This document shows positions 11,994 to 24,605 of a DNA stretch of 64,000 nucleotides, in pieces. Where the stretch lies: positions 12,154,846-12,218,845 of the forward strand of contig NC_088779.1 of the NCBI RefSeq assembly GCF_954871325.1, given 5' to 3'. The DNA comes from Gordionus sp. m RMFG-2023. Taxonomy: Eukaryota > Nematomorpha > Gordioida > Chordodea > Parachordodidae. Position numbers and translations under genes: made by a program. The notes under the pieces are model-generated. The model saw only the letters and a program-made list of their open reading frames with translations. It was not told the DNA's origin and ran no database searches. The stretch's first letter is position 1. Every line of letters starts with the position of its first letter.

Positions 11994-12182
11994 CTATTCA
12001 ATCTTTTTCATTTCTGAATAATCTTCTTCTTTCATATTCTCTGGTTTGGGTTTATCAGCAATTTGAACTTGTTGAAAAATTGTATTTACGATTGCCTGAT
12101 AAATAGGGGTAATATAAGGACTTAGAAACTTATACCATATATAAAATATTATTGGTATGATGATACATGAAATACAAACCAT
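11994..12182 (-). CDS. C18orf32: UPF0729 protein, C18orf32 homologue
   Basis: This is a complete single-exon frame of 62 codons plus stop. The N-terminus MVCISCIIIPIIFYIWYKF closely follows human C18orf32 (MVCIPCIVIPVLLWIYKKF), including both cysteines, the conserved proline and the long hydrophobic stretch, then LSPYITPIYQ against LEPYIYPLVS. The human protein is 76 residues and is reported at the ER and lipid droplets through its N-terminal hydrophobic segment; its molecular role is not settled. The C-terminal part here is short, charged and diverged (KPENMKEEDYSEMKKIE). The start is fixed by the conserved MVCI. The gene converges on the exon ending at 11861. Confidence 0.93.
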   Translation of the reverse strand: MVCISCIIIPIIFYIWYKFLSPYITPIYQAIVNTIFQQVQIADKPKPENMKEEDYSEMKKIE

Positions 12183-12354
12183 AATAGTTCAATTTATATC
12201 ATAAATTTTTTAGCAATAGAATATTTTTTTAAGTCGCATTAAATCAATAAAAGTACCGAAAATCAATGATTGAAAGGTGTAATCATTTTCTAGAACCCAA
12301 CATCATACTCATATTAAATCATTCTAAACTGGTTGCATGCCTCAAAATCAACGA

Positions 12355-12600
12355 TAAATAATTCCTTCTTTCAGAATAAAAAAAGGTGTACAACATGGCT
12401 GTACTCTATTGTCACTCCTGTTTAATATCATATTAAATAAAGTCATAAATGAAGCACTGGGTGCGGCCGATCTGGCAGATATAGGGTCAAATGAGACGAT
12501 ACGTTTCAAAAACAGAATAATATCATATGCAGATGACATCGTTGTCATATCCAAAATATAGAAGAAACCATAAATCTACTCTACCTATTAAAGACCTTGA
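12355..12600 (+). pseudogene. LINE reverse-transcriptase fragment, 5' piece of an interrupted copy
   Basis: The frame reads KKGVQHGCTLLSLLFNIILN and, further on, IISYADDIVVIS. These are the RQGCxLSPLLFN and YADD motifs of LINE reverse transcriptase, with YADD as the catalytic pair. The copy is 5'-truncated at about 12345, and reading breaks off soon after 12561. The missing downstream part resumes near 15770, implying later insertion of about 3.1 kb. The clade is not certain; the C-terminal part suggests an RTE/Jockey-like LINE. Confidence 0.75.
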
Positions 12601-12604
12601 GTTA

Positions 12605-12680
12605 TAGACATAGGAGTAGCCGGGGGGTGCCCCCCCCCATTCAGAAATTTATCACTTTTTGTGAATATTATTTTAATTTG
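12605..12680. repeat. G/C-run transposon edge shared with 60183-60275
   Basis: GTAGCC, a G run and a C run are followed by AATTTATCACTTTTTGTGA. The same order (GTAGCC, G-rich, long C run, then ATTTATCACTTTTTGTGA) recurs near 60192. It is probably the end of a dispersed DNA transposon family. A candidate opposite end with GGGGG/CCCCC runs lies near 15655-15720. Confidence 0.45.
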
Positions 12681-12866
12681 ACGCCCAACTTTTTAATAAT
12701 TAAAAAAAAATGATTCATTTATACACTCCATAGATACCCAAAATGTTTTCAAAATTTTATTATTTTAACCCTTTGACGCCCAACTTTTTAATAATTAAAA
12801 AAAAATGATTCATTTATACACTCCATAGATACCCAAAATGTTTTCAAAATTTTATTTTTAAATACA
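12677..12866. repeat. 95-bp tandem duplication spanning a piggyBac end
   Basis: The unit starting TTTGACGCCCAACTTTTTAA at 12677 is repeated almost perfectly from 12772. The second copy is preceded by TTAACCC, the usual start of a piggyBac inverted repeat after its TTAA target. Confidence 0.8.
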
Positions 12867-14566
12867 CAGGTAAAAAAAAATAGGCTTATTATAATACAAT
12901 AAAATACAAATATCTATTTATTATAAAAATCACAAAAACAATTTTTATATTGATTAAAATATAAATTATATTTTGCACATTTTGTTCTGGCGTATGCATT
13001 TATGCATAACTTGTATCTTTGCTTCGTTTCGCAGGAATTCGGTCACTGACTAATGTTGTCATATCTGATATAAGAGCTATTATAGAAGAACTTTAAAAAA
13101 AAATTATTATTCATTCAGAGGTATCTATGATTCTTTTAATAATTTTGCCTGCCGATAACAATGCGTTGACAATATGTGTTTTAAATTTGATAAGTTTCAT
13201 GAATTTGTTCTCTTTTTCATGGCATATTTACCGCCTATACAAAAAGCTAAGAATTTACTACATACATATCAATGAGATGAAAAATGATTCTCAGGTAGAA
13301 CCTTTTACCTTTAATATCTATAGCATTCAACAAGCGTATCATGTAAATCGACTCCTTCCATACCTTCATTATATATTTTTAATATATTTGGTTGGCACTT
13401 CAATATATTTTTTGCTACTTAGTGACCATCTTTTTACATTTTATATTGATGAACACCGACAAATGATGAGATGACGTGCATAAACTTATTGTCATACCAT
13501 TTGGCAATTAATATATTTTCTTTTTTATCAACTTTACATACATAACTCCACACTTATCTCCAATTCTGATGATGTTGGATTAGTTTGATTTCCCGCATAA
13601 ATCTTAAAATCATATACAATCCCGCAACTTTGTTCACATATATTATTTAGTATATCATCTGAAATGAATAATTTAAAGTAGATATGGAGTTAATATATTG
13701 GTTAAAGTGGAAAAATGTATTAGTATAATTTGGGTCCAATTGATGGATATCACCTGCTCTCCATTTCATATTATTTTGGATGATAATATTATTATTATTT
13801 TTTGGATCTTCTATCTCAACTTGAAGATTATTAGATGTTGGTTTTGATGAAGTTGAAAGAGAATCATCGTAAAAAGTGTGCAAAATATCTTCTTCATTGT
13901 CTGATTCATCGATGTAGGCTTCCGAAATGTCTCCCTCAACTAGTATTAAATTATTTGTCATCTAATACTTATACAGATTCATTTAAAAAATATAATAAAT
14001 GTAAAATTATAATACAAGTCAGAGGAAATATGTCTTATTAACGTCAAATCCAAAATTGGTGTGGTCTGATTGGATTTAGAATAATTATGGTGAAATATAA
14101 TTATAAGTTTTTTATAAATATAAAATAAAATAAATGTTTAAAAAAGGTATTCTAATATCCCAATGACTTATTTTGGCATTATGCACTCTAAGTTGATATA
14201 AAAAAGAGCATTATTCATTTTTAATAAAATAATTATTCGATAATATTATACCCTTATCTTTAATAATGAACAAAAAATTTATGAATTTATTAATAATAAT
14301 TATCCACAGAATTCGTTATATTGTCGTTATAAAACTTATATAATTCAGCTAAAATGGTAAATATAAAATTATGAAAATATGATTAGATGACTTAATTTAA
14401 TAAATAAATACATTATGAGTTCAATAATTTTAATAAATTATGACGAAAGTAGTTTTATTATATTTATATCATATGATGCTAAATTAATTACTATTGTCTT
14501 TTATAAATTTAAAATATTGTAATTATATTATATGATGTCAAAACAAATCGTGTGACGTTCAAAGGA
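12769..14566 (-). mobile_element. piggyBac-type DNA transposon, defective (about 1.8 kb)
   Basis: The left edge is TTAA (12765-12768) followed by CCCTTTGACGCCCAAC. The right edge GTGTGACGTTCAAAGGAGTAA (ending about 14570) is a worn inverse of it. Minus-strand transposase pieces follow in order: an acidic N-terminus (13961 down), GIVYDFKIYAGNQTN (near 13590), a segment with AKWYDNKFMHVISS (near 13500) and YNEGMEGVDLHDTLVECYR (near 13370). These are conserved blocks of piggyBac/PGBD transposases (KWxDNKxVxxLST, YNxxMGGVDxxD). Several frames are used, so it is inactive. It is shorter than the usual 2.4 kb or so. Confidence 0.8.
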
Positions 14567-15012
14567 GTAAAGCTAGGACTAAAGGGAATATATCCCCTTT
14601 AGTCCTACCCCCACTCCTCTGAACCCCACACAATGTATGCATATATCTTAAATCATATAATTTGAAAGAAAGAATGTAAAAGTTGATATTTGTCTATAAA
14701 ACTAATTTAGCATCATAATGTTATACATTTATTGAAAAATACTTTCGTATTTATATATAAAATTAAGTGAACTCAATAATGTTTTATTAAGAAATGGCAT
14801 CTAAGTCAAATTTGCATAAGTCTTAAATTTACCATTTAAGTGAAATGTATTATAATTATTATTACGATAGATCCATAACGAATTACTGTAAATAATATAA
14901 TATAAATTCAAATATAATTTGTTCATTATTAAAGATGAGGGTATAATATTATGAATTTATTTATTTTAATAAAAGTGAATATACTCTTTTATATTAACTT
15001 AAAACTATTGAT
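14165..15012. repeat. Large imperfect palindrome, arms about 420 bp
   Basis: The reverse complement of about 14600-15012 aligns along its length, with gaps, to 14165-14590. Shared landmarks include ATTATACCCTTATCTTTAAT with AATAATGAACAAA, TTCGTTAT, ATGGTAAAT, GATGCTAAATTA and TAGGACTAAAGGG. The centre is a near-perfect hairpin, TAGGACTAAAGGGA against TCCCCTTTAGTCCTA, at about 14574-14608. The piggyBac right end falls inside the left arm and is mirrored in the right arm. This looks like two inverted copies of the same terminal region. Confidence 0.75.
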
Positions 15013-15769
15013 AAAATTAAATCATAAATTAAATAAAAAAATTAAAGCACAATACAAACAGTTGAATATTATATTATCTAATTTTTTCAATTATCATATG
15101 ACAATCAAATAATTTTTACCAATATAGCGAATTATATATTTTACAGAAAACTATAAAATATTGATAAGGACATCAATAAATATCTATTAGCATTATGGGA
15201 TGAATAATATGAAGATTATTTTTTAATATCATTATTTTTATTTAAAATAAATGGATGGCGTTAAATAATTGAATGCAAATTGTTTCTATATTTATTATCA
15301 AGAACATTGATTAGTAAATTTTGTTAAAATAACTGTAATATATTCTATAACTGTCAAATATGTCTGTAAAAGTGGAATTTTACCTATTGTAACCAATTAT
15401 ATATAATAGAGGAATATTAACTATATGTCTACTTACTTTTTATAAATAAATCTCTTATACTGTTTGGAATAAATTATTACCATGCTTTTTATTTATATAC
15501 AAGTAATTTATTATATTTTATATAAATTAATAAAAATTTATTTCATATTTGTTCCAGGCTTAATTTCTTTATTAAAAATAACCTCCTCTCTTGTAAAAAT
15601 ATTATCTGACTATATAGACTAAGGTAACCCGGCTGAAGGCCTGTCTAAATGGGGTCTGGGGGTGAAGCCCCCAGAAATTTTTTAATCCCCCCTTTAGGAA
15701 AATCTTGTCTACGCTTATGGTCATAGAGTTTGATTAACGATAAATTTCAAAAATAGTTATTCTCCCTTC

Positions 15770-16240
15770 CCCAAACGCGCCAACGCTCGACTTACGGTTG
15801 TAGATAATGCAGTTAAAAGAGTAGACAAAATAAAGACTTAGGGGCCACACTGAATAATAAATGCAGTTGCAAATGAAAATTTGAATACAAAAAGCGAGAG
15901 GTGCTTTTTATACGTTTATGAAAGTTGGAAAACAAAAGAGATGTAGGTATTTACCAGACTGCGAATCTTCAACTCGACAATAATTCCTGTATTACTCTAT
16001 GGAGATATGAGAAATATAGGCGACTTCAATCCTTTATCAATAATTTCCTCCGGATAATAAATGGTATCTTCTACCCAAGAATCATCTTAAACTCAAATCT
16101 TTGGAAAAGGTCAAATCATACGATAAACACAACGTTAAAAAATAGCCTACATAATAAGAAACTCTGATCACAATCTAGTAAACGATGCCATAACATGGCT
16201 TTATAAAAGGGAAACAGTAAACGAAATACAGATTACTATG
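15770..16240 (+). pseudogene. LINE C-terminal fragment, 3' piece of the interrupted copy
   Basis: Frames read RLQSFINNFLRIINGIFYPR and LNSNLWKRSNHTINTT. This follows the well-known LINE C-terminal block RLQxFINRCLRxILxIxWPxxISNxxLWxRTxQxPI. A YLGSI-like strand precedes it (VDKIKTxGATL) and an ITRxALxW-like block follows (NDAITWLYKRETVNE). Several frames are involved, so it is a pseudogene. It is colinear with the piece at 12355-12600 and very likely the same copy. Confidence 0.75.
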
Positions 16241-16508
16241 GTACTACTTAAACTATAAAAGATGTGATGGAATTAAATATCAATATGAAACAATTTATAA
16301 AACTAAAAAATTTTACGAAATCTATCAAAAAACTATTTCGGATTAAAGAGATATTTTAAATGAAAGCTCACAATCCAAAATTTCGTCCAATCAAAGGACA
16401 ATATTATTATCAAATACATCTCTAGTAGATTTTACATAATAAGACAAATTACTATAAAGATTTAGAATTCAAAAGATGCTATATTGTTGAACAATATAAA
16501 TTATTATC

Positions 16509-18203
16509 TGTTATTCAAATCTTAGTTTTATTTTAAGATTATATTTTCATTCTAGTTTTACTTTAAGTCAACCTTTTTATATTTATTCAAATCTTAGTTT
16601 TACTTTAAGATTATATTTTCATTTTAGTTTTACTTTAAGTTAGCCTTTTTATTATTCAAATATTATTTCTGTAAAAAAGATATAAATACGTTATAAAAAG
16701 TGAAATAAAGATAGATAATAAAATAATAGTTTTACTTTTCTTCATGGTGCCCCATTGAGGAATGGCAAAAAATACTCACCACTATGTTATGCATTTTTTT
16801 AAAATCTTTTATTAAAAAATTTTTTTTTTCTCTTCCACATTTTCTTATGGTGAGATGTTATATGCAAAAACATTAAATAAAATAAAAAATAAAATAAAAT
16901 CCTATATAAGGAAGGCAATTTAAGGTAAAAATTATTTTTAAAATGTTTTCTTTTAAATTGATAAATATACCGTACGAAGTGTCAATTTATGACATCCTTT
17001 GGGAATTCACATATGATTGTGACATCCAGTATTCAAGAGAACCCACTAGTGGTGATATCATTTTTGAATTTTTTAGTCTCTAAGAGATGCTTAGATATTT
17101 TGAACAACGAGACGGAAAATACTATGTTTATAATAATGTGGAGTTTATACAACTCCGGTGTATATTTATAAAAATATAACGTATCATTTTTATTTTAAAT
17201 GCTTATATGAAATGTTATAAAAATTAACAATAAATGGACACTAAACCTGATTTCATATTTTATAAATTTCCAAAACTTATTGGACCACTCACTGAGATTT
17301 ACTTAGATAGGGTGTTAAGTTATTTTTCGATTAGCACATTACCGGACATCGTTAAAATAAACACTTAATAATTTATCTGATGATGTGTTTGATAATAATA
17401 AATCAATTTGCTCTGATACCTATATATTAGACCTTAAAATAGTGATTAAAAAATTTGGATACCTTTTACCTATACAAGATAAAAATATTTTAATAAATAA
17501 ATTCAATTTATCACATCAGAATTCGAGTGAAAATTTTATGCAAAGGTACATAAGATTATCAAATTTGCATAAAAAATGTAATTTTTTAGACGACAGTAGG
17601 ATTAAAGAAAAATTACGTACGTCTACCTTAAATGACAAAATAAAATATAAATTTTGTAAAAATATTAATTTAACTTTAAACGAAATCGTGGAGTTAGGAA
17701 GTAGATTAGATAGTAATAATGATAAACTAGATATTGATAATATAAGTTATATAAATCACGATAAAAAGTCTGATAAAGATAAAAACTTTAACAATAGAAA
17801 TAGAAATGACAATAATAATTATTTTAGACCTGATAATAATTTTAGAAATAATTATGATATTTGAGATAATAATTATAATAGGAATAAAAATAGGAATTAC
17901 GACAATAGTAATAATTTTAGATACTATGATAGGAATTACGGTAATAATAATTCTAGATACCAAGATAATTATAATAACTATAACTACAACAACTATCGCT
18001 ACAACAATAATAATCAATCTAATTATGGTAGAGATAATACATGGCATGATAATAATCAAAGAAAACAGATCCAATAAGGTGACGGAAATCGTAACAATTA
18101 CCAATCCTATAGCAACAATTCAAATAACTATGGAGGTAGCGACAACAATCAGTAAAAGCAAATACAATATAACAACAATTCAAATAAATATAGTGGTAGC
18201 GAC
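16509..18203 (+). mobile_element. Fossil LTR retrotransposon A: 5' LTR and gag region
   Basis: A candidate 5' LTR runs TG...CA from 16509 to 16744, with a TATAAATA box and an AATAAA, and contains a 70-bp tandem repeat. A primer-binding-type TGGTGCCCC sits directly after it. A gag-like region follows at about 17222-18190, with a hydrophilic N-terminal part and a long Asn/Arg/Tyr-rich tail and no visible zinc knuckle. The next element's LTR begins at 18204, so this one is cut off or was inserted into. Probably Ty3/gypsy-like, old, broken in several places. Confidence 0.55.
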
Positions 18204-18473
18204 TGTTATAACCTTGTATATTTTTTTTATTGGGATTATTGATTTAATTTTAAAATGTTATTGAAAATATGAAATAATATTTTTTTTGTGTTGCAGAAAA
18301 ATAATAATTATTATTCGGTTTTATTTTTATAAAGAAAATTATCAATATTCGATTTTATTATTTTATAAAGAAAATTATTAATATTCGTTTTGTTTGAAAA
18401 ATATATAATAAAGAATTATTTTATCTGAGTTTAGCATTCGCAACAATTTATATTCGTTAGCAGTCGCAACAAT
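18204..18473 (+). repeat. 5' LTR of fossil element B
   Basis: Begins TGTTATAACCTTGTATA and shares its first 170 bp or so with the 3' LTR. Ends just before the TGGTGCCG primer-binding-type site. Confidence 0.8.
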
Positions 18474-21400
18474 TTGGTGCCGTTTTTTTTAAAAGATACC
18501 TACAAAGTTATTCAGCGGCATAAAGCAAGTATTAATCACTATACGAAAATAGAATTTCAATAAAGTAAAAATTTGAAGGTAAAGGTAAAATATTTTTTTA
18601 ATTTTATTTTAAAATGTATTTTTATATAACTGTAATTATGACCATAATCACTCTTATATATTTGTTGTCGTTAACTAAAGTAAAAATATTTTTAATAAAG
18701 GTTTTAATTAATTTTTTGTAATTTTATCTGTTCAAAAATCATAAATTATTATATAAAAATTGAAATATAAAAATTATATAAAACCAATTACGAAGGATAT
18801 AAAAATTGAAATATAAAAAAATAACCATGTTTAATCGTAAACAAAATATAAAAACGTTTAAATATGTAGAATGTAGTAATAATTATTTTTATGTAATTTT
18901 AATTGTACTTATTGGATTAATTTATGTATGGAGAAGAATTAAATTGAAAAATATATTTAAAAAAAGTTATAATGAATGCTAAAAAAAGATGAAAGGGAAA
19001 AAATTATTGATGATATATCTAAATTTAAAGATGAAATAATGGAAATATGGAAAGGAAATATCATTAGCGATATTAAAAAATAAATTAATATCGTTAGAGA
19101 TACTGTAGAAGAAAATAAATTTGAAAATTAATGTTGGAAATGGATAAAATTAAAAAAAAAATAGAAGAAGAAAAAAAATAAATGGATCGGAAAAAGTTAA
19201 ATGGAAATTAAAAATAAAGAAATAGAAAAATTTAAAATAGTAGAAAGGGGAATTAAAGAAGAAATAATAAATGAATTAGAAAAATTAAAATTAGAAATAG
19301 TAAGAAATGAAAAAGAAAAGGAAGAAATAAAAAAAAAGGAAATTGAGGGAATAAGGAAGATATTAAGAGAAGATATTGTACGTGAAAAAAGGGAAGAAGA
19401 AGAAATAGAAAATAAAAAGAAAGAAGAGATGGAAAAAGTTGAGGTAAAAAAAAATGGAAAAGGAAATTTTTAAATTGGAAGTAGAAAAAATGAGAATAAA
19501 AATAAAAGAAATGGAGGAGCAAATAAAAAAAAAGAAAAATGAATCTGAACGTATTTATGAAGATAATAAAAGAGAAAATATTTATCAAAGAGAGGATGGC
19601 AGGAATCGAGGGGGGCAAATTGATCATGTTTTATTTGCGGAAAATATGGACATATAAACCGAGATTGTAATGAAAGAATTATGCAAAAAACTAAGCCAAT
19701 TGTTTGTGGAAGATGTGAAAATACTGGTCACAATGCAGAAAAATGTTATGTGTCAACTTTTAAAATACAGGAAAACGAACGAAAGGTAATGTCATGTTCA
19801 AATTGTGGAAGAACAGGTCATACTTTGGATAAATGTTTCAAAAGGGAACAAACAGGTATCAATGCGTTTAAAAACGGATTACCAGGAACGAATATTAAAA
19901 ATGAATATAATAATGTAATACCTAAAGAAACGAAAAATGAAGGAAATAATGCTCAAGTAATAACTTGTTTTCGGTGTAGAAATATTGGACATTATGCGAG
20001 GGATTATCCTATAGTACATTTGGGGTTATTACATCGGAAAACCCATTAAATCAAAAGAACGAATTAATATTGAAAAATACATTAAGTTTTAAATATAAAT
20101 TAGGAATCAAAATAAAAGAAGAAATAAGTAATGATTCGGTTATCAAAAATAAAGAAAATGAGAACCCAAGTCAAACGTTCAAATTTGTAATATGCCAATA
20201 TGTTATTGGATACAGGAGCTACTATATCGGTCATGGGATATAAAGAATTTTATAAATTATGGCCTAATAAGAAAATAATAAATGATAAAATAATAGTAAA
20301 ACAATTAAATGGAACTGAATTTGTAGTTTTGGGAAGGGTGAATTTACCAATATTAATTAAAGAGACAATGTATTTTTTGGATCTTTGGATACTTAAGGAA
20401 GAAATTGGTGCGATATGGGGTGGGCTTGGATATCGAAATTTAGGTTGGAGAATAATTTTTGGGATATGTTTCAGGTAAAAAATAGAGTTAATGAAAATAT
20501 TGAAATACCAAAAATGACCGTAGAGGAGTTGAATATTAAAAACGTAGAAAATAAATTGGTAAAAAAATATGATGTCAGAAAATTTTAAAATTAAAAATTT
20601 GATGAATAATAATCAGGAAATTAAGGAAATTCATAATTTGAAATTAAATGTTGTTTCGAAAACTGATGATAATTTTAAAAAATTGGAAATTAAAAATGAA
20701 ATAATGAAAGAAGAAATCAAATTAGAATGTAATGAGAGAAGTATAAAGAATGGAGAAATTGTTTGTGTGGAAAATAAGTTAAGGGTATTGATAAAATTGA
20801 AAATTTAGTAGATAATATTTTGGAAATTACGGAAAATGTAAAATTAATTTGTGGGGAAACTGATCAAGGTTTTCCTGAAATTGTAAATATTAATTGAGAC
20901 GAAAATTATAATAATGAAATGGATAAAATTTTGGATTTGAAATTTGGAAGCTAATGTTGGGGATTTTAAGTTGGAAATTGATAATATGGTATTTGAAGAA
21001 GAATCCGAGTTAAAGAATAGTTATATAAAATATGATAAAATATATAAAGAATCAAATTTAGAGCAAAAAAAATTGCCTGTATCACTAAAATTCCCGGCGA
21101 AATTTGTAAGAAAAAAGATGGAAAACGAAGATTTGTTAAAAGAAAAAAAGTCACATGAAAATGAAAAGTTATACGGTGATAAATTTAGGGATTAAATATG
21201 AAGAAATTTTTGGGGAAAAATTGGGATGTTTGGTGGATTATGAAGTAGATATACTTTTAAAAGAGGGATATATACCACAGTATTGTGCAGTTCGCAGGAT
21301 ACCTTTCGAATGGAGGGAGAAATGGAAAATGAAATTGGTTACGTGATGGAATTATTTGTCCTATTGGATATAGTGAATGGGCAATACCATTAGTACCGGT

Positions 21401-23753
21401 GCGGAAAGCCAATGGATAGTTGAGAATTTGTGCGGATTTCAGTGTTATTCTTAATCCATGGGTAGTTGAAGTAAAATACCCGTTACCAAGAATTGAGGAA
21501 ATTTTAGCAAATTTAACAGGGGAAAATTATTTTTCTAAAATGGATTTTTCATGTGTATATTTGCAATTACCTATGAAAGAATGTACAAGGAAATTTTTGA
21601 CAATAACAACGTTTAAAGGATTATTTACTTTTTGTCGGTACCATTTGAGTTAAGTATTTCAGTCCCAATTTTTCAGCGCACTATGGCGGCAGTTTTTCAG
21701 GGTTTAGAAAGAATTTTTTATTATATGGATGATGTTTTAGTGACGGGAGTAACGGTTGAGCAACACAATCAGAGATTGGAGGAAGTTTTCATAAGAATCA
21801 GAGATAAAGGTTTAAAAGCGAGTCGTGAAAAGAGTGTTATGGGAGTAACTTAAGTTACATATTTGGGATAAATGGGACAGAAATAAGGCCCTACTACGAA
21901 AACTGAGGTATAATCATTTTTGGATATGGTGAATTATTATCATCGTTTTATAGAAGATTTTGCTAAATTGGCTGCGCCATTATATGAATTATTAAAGAAA
22001 AATATACATTTTGAATGGAAAAATGAACAAGAATTGGCGTTTATGGCATTGAAATTGAAAGTGGGAAAAGAACCCATTATGATTGTTTTAATAATGAATT
22101 GGAAGTGATTTTAGCGGTGGACGCATCGAATAAAGGTGTGGGTGGAGCAATATTTAATGGATGGAATTGAGAGACCTGTATTATTTTTTTTGAGAGTATT
22201 TCGGGATGTAGAAACATGGTATTCGGTGATTGAACAAGAGGCATTAGCTGTTATTTTCGGTCTTTAAAAATGTCGGGAATATTTAATTGGTAGGAAATTT
22301 ACAGATCATAAGCCGTTAATTTATTTATTTAAGAAGGACAATAGAGAATTGATGATTTCATCTAAATTTCAACAGTGGTTATTATTAGTGGGTAGTTTTG
22401 ATTTGGAATTAAGGTATAGGCAAGGAAAAGAAAATCATTTACTAGATTTTATCGAGATTGGGAGTTGGAAGAGACCTATGAGAAACTATCAGGTCGAGAT
22501 AGGAAAGGTAAAGCAGCCTTAATCTGTACTTTATTTGTGGTTTACGGGGCGGTCCCACCACATGGGAGGATATTAGAAATTATACGTTAAAAGATAAGGA
22601 AATGAAATTATTGAAATTGCAAATAACGGGAAAAAACCATGGGAAGCCGGTGAGAATATATTTAAATGTATTAAAACTGAGTTAACGGTGGTAGACGGTT
22701 GCATTATGAGAGGGCATAGGGCTATTATACCGAGTCAACTGAGAGATAAAGTTCTAAAAATATTACACGCGGGACATCAAGGGATTTCGCGAATGAAACA
22801 ATGAGGAAGGGAATATGTTTGGTGGCCGGAAATGAATGGGGAAATTGAAAAAATAGGAAAAAAATGTGAAGTCTGTAACGCATAGGCAAATATGCCGTGT
22901 CGGTATAAGAAAAGTGTTTGGCCGAAAGTAATAGGGCTTGGGGAAGGGTTCATATGGATTTTTTTGAGTGTAATGATAAAAAATTTATTTTAAGTGTAGA
23001 TGCTTTTTCAAAGTGGATTGAATTTGAAGAAGTACATGGTTTAACTACGGGAATTGTTATTAAACATTTAATGAAATTATGGTCTAGATTCTGCATTCCG
23101 AAATGTGTGATTTCAGGTGATTCGGGGTTCGTGGGTGAAATATTCGGAAATTTTTATTTGAAAAATAATGTGCAACATATGTTAGCACCATCGTATCACC
23201 CTAGTTCTAACGGACATGCAGAAAGATTGATGGCAGTTGTTAAAGGTTGGTTGAGAAAGGCCAAAGAAGGCAAAGAAGAAGTTTGGATAGCTCATTTATA
23301 TTATAATAATGGGGTAGGAAGGGATGGTAAATCTCCTTCGGAAAAAATGTTGAGAAGGAAAACTAATATTTTTTTAGATATGTTGAAACCTGTTTCGAAA
23401 ATTTTAGAAATTGAAAATAATAGAGAATATGAATATATAGTTAATCAAATGGTCTGGGTTAGAATGTACGGGAGTGGTAAAAAATGGGATAAAGGAATAA
23501 TTATAGAAAATTTAGGTTATAAGTTATGTAAAATAAGATTAGAAGATATGACGGAAGTGCGTCGCCATAGAGATCAAATAAAGTGTCGCGTAAATACGCT
23601 AGGTTAATTTTTTTTCTTCTCCGTACACCTTATCTTCAACAAACTATTACAATTATGAGATTGATGATACCTAACTGAATGATCATGACTGATCAATGAT
23701 GTAATGGACAATCAATCTAGGACTCATAAACCCAATACCGTCTGTCCGAAACG

Positions 23754-24305
23754 CAGCGTCTACATGAGCGGTAGGGGTAGGAACAGTCTGCATCCTATTT
23801 TTTGAGGGGGTTAGGGGGTAGGATAAATGTTTTGGAGGGTTATCTATTAAAATTTGAGATGAAATAGGACAAAATTTATTGCTGTAAAAATTAATACTTT
23901 TATTATAGAACTATTATAATACAATTCATCGACCAAATCTATATATTGCAAACAATCATACACATTGTTTTCCAAATAAAACTTTCTGCTATCCTCTTAA
24001 ATGTAATTTAAAAGGTTTTAATATTTCAACATGCTAATAATGCTATAATAATGAATTCATTGTAAATAATGGAGGTTTTATCAATTTATTATCTAAAAAA
24101 TAAAAATATCGATAGTTGGTAGTAAAGAATGAATAATTTAAGTAATCCTTTATAAATTCTCTGAAAAGAGTATCATTATAATTAAAAAGGTAAAAATAAT
24201 AATGGGGAAACTTGTCCGCCGAAGGCGGCGGGAATTTTTTAGGGGGTAGGCAAAGGTTTTTGAAGGGGGTTTTCATCCAGTGAAAATCCTGTCATGTAGA
24301 CGCTG
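23754..24305. mobile_element. hAT-like MITE, family copy 1 (552 bp)
   Basis: The terminal inverted repeat CAGCGTCTACATGA is present perfectly at both ends. Flanks are CCGAAACG (23746-23753) and CCGAACGT (24306-24313), a worn 8-bp duplication. A second copy, with the same ends, the same G-rich subterminal blocks and the shared interior GAAATAGGACAAAA.TTATTGCTG, lies at 50099-50640. The minus-strand open frame inside (24043-24276) is not protein-like. The copy sits inside fossil LTR element B. Confidence 0.85.
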
Positions 24306-24353
24306 CCGAACGTAAAAGATGAACGAGCAATATTAAAAGGACAACAACGTTAT

Positions 24354-24421
24354 AATCGACTCTTTGATTCAACTGTAACAATACTTCAATCGACTCTTTG
24401 ATTCAACTGTAACAATACTTC
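24354..24421. repeat. 34-bp perfect tandem duplication
   Basis: AATCGACTCTTTGATTCAAC plus 14 further bases, repeated exactly from 24388. It lies just upstream of the polypurine tract of element B. Confidence 0.9.
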
Positions 24422-24605
24422 GACGGCTATAATTAAAGACCAGAAAAGGGTGTATGAAATGATAAAAAAAAAGAATAAACATAAAAACAATTCTCATATA
24501 TGTGAGTTATTTATTGAAATTTTATACACTGATTGTTTTTCTAAAATAATTACTCGAAAATGTATCATTTTTGCTCCGGGTTTTTGTTCCTTAAAAAGGG
24601 GGGCT

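Noticed and set aside
13127-13474. 115-codon plus-strand open frame
   Set aside because: It is the antisense shadow of the piggyBac transposase, whose conserved blocks read on the minus strand over the same bases.
17727-18264. Long Ile/Val-rich frames on both strands
   Set aside because: Shadows of the Asn-rich repeat (AAT/AAC codons) in the gag region of fossil element A read in other frames.
19253-19627. 124-codon Phe/Leu-rich minus-strand frame
   Set aside because: Antisense of the Lys/Glu-rich coiled-coil region of fossil element B (GAA/AAA codons read as TTC/TTT).
24043-24276. 77-codon minus-strand frame
   Set aside because: Lies wholly inside the MITE at 23754-24305, and the frame is not kept in the second copy at 50099.
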